Assembly: GCA_004565275.1 (NCBI GenBank)
Contig: SDOX01000122.1
Location: 570,642-634,641 of the forward strand
Reading direction: 5' to 3'
DNA from: Nannochloropsis salina CCMP1776
Lineage: Eukaryota; Sar; Eustigmatophyceae; Eustigmatales; Monodopsidaceae
DNA length: 64,000 nucleotides
In this document: in pieces, positions 62,278 to 64,000 of the stretch
How positions within the stretch are numbered: the stretch's first letter is position 1
Layout of the letters: every line of letters starts with the position of its first letter
Made by a program: the position numbers and the translations under genes
Notes under the pieces: generated by a model
What the model was told of the DNA's origin: nothing
Databases searched by the model: none
Seen by the model: the letters and a program-made list of their open reading frames with translations, nothing else

Positions 62278-64000
62278 TGACAGCTGGTTAGCATGTATGG
62301 CAGGGGTGTGGTGAAGAGGGCGAGTGAGTCATAGATTGAAGTTCTCCAAGGAGGGGATGGCGACGCATTAACAACAACCTCCTGATGCCTCCGCGCACGT
62401 GAGTCTGGAAAACTCTGCTCTTCCACAAAAAAATGAATTTTTACGTTTGGATGAAAAGTCTGCCTATTGCTCCCCTCCCCCGCTTTCCATTCTCCCCCTG
62501 GTAGAGGAGATGACAGAAGAAAGCACGCGAACGACGTGAGGTTGCCATTGCAAACTCCTGAAAATTTTCTTTTATTGTGTCGCAGAGATTTGTGGGACGG
62601 CAGACCTCTCTATTGTGTACACCGCCCATTTATTTGGAAAGAATAGGAATTTTAGCATTTAAAAACCCATTTGCAAGGAGATGCCGCCATAGCGGTCAAA
62701 TACGTATGACTAACAAAGGACGGGTTCACCCTCTTCGAGGGGTCGTGCTCCGTGGAGACGGCCAGCTTCATAGCTGTCAAACACATCACGAAGTCATCTA
62801 CCAGCATGAAAAGCATCGTGCTGTGTATGCTTCCTTTTTTCAGTCGTAAGGGTGCTTTTAAAGGGATTCCCTCTCCACTCCATTTGGACGCACGGGTGAA
62901 TGCACAAGCGAGTGTATGTAGAAGCTCTGAATGCTAGTTCACCGTATCACAGTTTTTGTATCACCCGAGAGTCTTGAGAGGAAAAAAATAAGGGAAACAG
63001 TAAACGAAACGATAACTTCGACGAATCAAGGGGAAAATGATAGAGTATCGCGAATAGTTACACCATACACACTACACCGCCTGCTCAGAAAAAATGATGA
63101 GCTGCGTATAGTTACCATTTTTCGCTACAGCGTCCTTCATGGCCATAACCAGATCTGACAAAGTGTGTGGATCTCATCACAAATAATTTGCTAGCCGTGC
63201 TATATAAATGCGATTCTCGAATTTGAGTAATTCTCAATAGCCACTGATTACATCAAATAAGCCGCTCAGAGGCGGTTTCACGTACATGTAGGGATGATTA
63301 GGCTTCATTGTCAGACATAGTGCCCCAGTTAAGGAAACAATCGTTACATGAATGTCAAAACGTCAACGCGCGACAAGTAGTACACAGGACGTCGGGTAGA
63401 CCGCAAATTCACTCTCAGACACTATCGTGGTCATGTAGCAGGGGGAAAGGGCATAGAATGCAAATAGGTACATGTACTAACTACAATCACGAGAAGACAT
63501 AAAATATACATTTCTATTTTATCGATACGCCCCACGATTCAGACAAAGGAACATAGGAGTGGCGTGTCTGGGACGAAAGCTCCTGTGTCGCCAAAGCTAC
63601 CCGTAGGGACGAGAAGACGCTTGAGCAAAAGCCCTTCAATGTTCCGGCGCAAATCGCCCTGCCAAGCCAACCTGTCCCGCTTGGGCGTGTTCTATACTGT
63701 ACGGCAACATATTGTTGCCAAGTGGGAGGTATCGCTGCCCAAAGATATGTCAATGTATGACTTGTGACTTCCATGACCACGGGCTTTAAATGATACACAA
63801 TAGTAGAAGCCGAGTGAACAAGAAAAGCCGGCCTCCACACTTCATACGGTATGATACACGGAATTTGTGCAGTAGCGGCAAAATGATTTTGGCGTAGCTT
63901 TGAAGAAGGGATTTTTAATCTTCATGCGGGCGCCAAACATAGATGTTGGATTGTTGCGCTATTTTTTGTGGAAGCTGCTGCTTTGAAGATCTTTTAATCC
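62278..64000. other. 1.7 kb to window end, no supported gene
   Basis: Only short frames with no family resemblance. A - strand stretch at about 63539-63697, preceded by GTACAG, reads NTPKRDRLAWQGDLRRNIEG and could be the last exon of a gene, but no upstream exon was found inside the window. Confidence 0.35.

Noticed and set aside
63539-63697. Possible terminal exon on the - strand
   Set aside because: It has an acceptor-like CAG and a plausible charged C-terminus, but no upstream exon within the window and no family match.

Overview
This is a compact nuclear segment from a eukaryote, most likely a photosynthetic stramenopile (ochrophyte; a eustigmatophyte-like alga would fit). Every recognisable gene is eukaryotic. 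Genes are intron-poor, with 0-4 introns of mostly 66-400 bp with GT-AG ends, and lie on both strands. The MsrB protein starts with a signal peptide followed by an ASAFAP-like motif (ASGF), the plastid address used by algae with secondary red plastids. No tRNA, rRNA or CRISPR was recognised.

Layout from left to right. 1-16.5 kb: ERO1, a small 4-TM orphan, WDR18/IPI3, a sirtuin-NUDT22 fusion, a single-TM orphan, an EHD/dynamin-like GTPase, EB1 and MsrB. 17-29 kb: PNPase, ASF1, a TPR-AHA1N Hsp90 cochaperone, syntaxin-18 in five exons, and a KA1-like plus ARM-like orphan. 29.6-35.7 kb: a broken gene of unknown origin, the mitochondrial phosphate carrier, RPS16 and eEF1B. 36-44 kb: a DOT1-type H3K79 methyltransferase, then a gene-poor stretch with a Ty3/gypsy fossil and an RNFT pseudogene, then a coiled-coil orphan. 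44.4-62.3 kb: a very large xanthine dehydrogenase-flavin monooxygenase fusion, mitochondrial bL9, a kinesin-1-like motor, a SET+PHD methyltransferase, DNA polymerase eta and a possible VOC-fold orphan. The last 1.7 kb shows no supported gene.

The genes do not form one pathway. Recurrent themes are chromatin (ASF1, DOT1, SET-PHD, perhaps the sirtuin), translation and ribosome biogenesis (WDR18, RPS16, eEF1B, bL9m), ER and membrane traffic (ERO1, syntaxin-18) and mitochondria (phosphate carrier, PNPase, bL9m, the EHD-like GTPase). The strongest novelty is in gene fusions. One polypeptide joins a complete xanthine dehydrogenase/aldehyde oxidase-type enzyme to an FAD monooxygenase that could be a urate hydroxylase, so hypoxanthine to 5-hydroxyisourate might run in one protein. 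Another joins a sirtuin to a NUDT22-type Nudix hydrolase, possibly coupling NAD-dependent deacylation to hydrolysis of a nucleotide-sugar-like product.

Several gene models were rebuilt by reading splice sites by eye: ERO1, WDR18, ASF1, TPR-AHA1N, syntaxin-18, phosphate carrier, RPS16, eEF1B, DOT1, XDH fusion, bL9m, kinesin and Pol eta. In each, the reading phase is kept across every junction and the joined protein matches the family as I remember it. No database search or transcript data were available.
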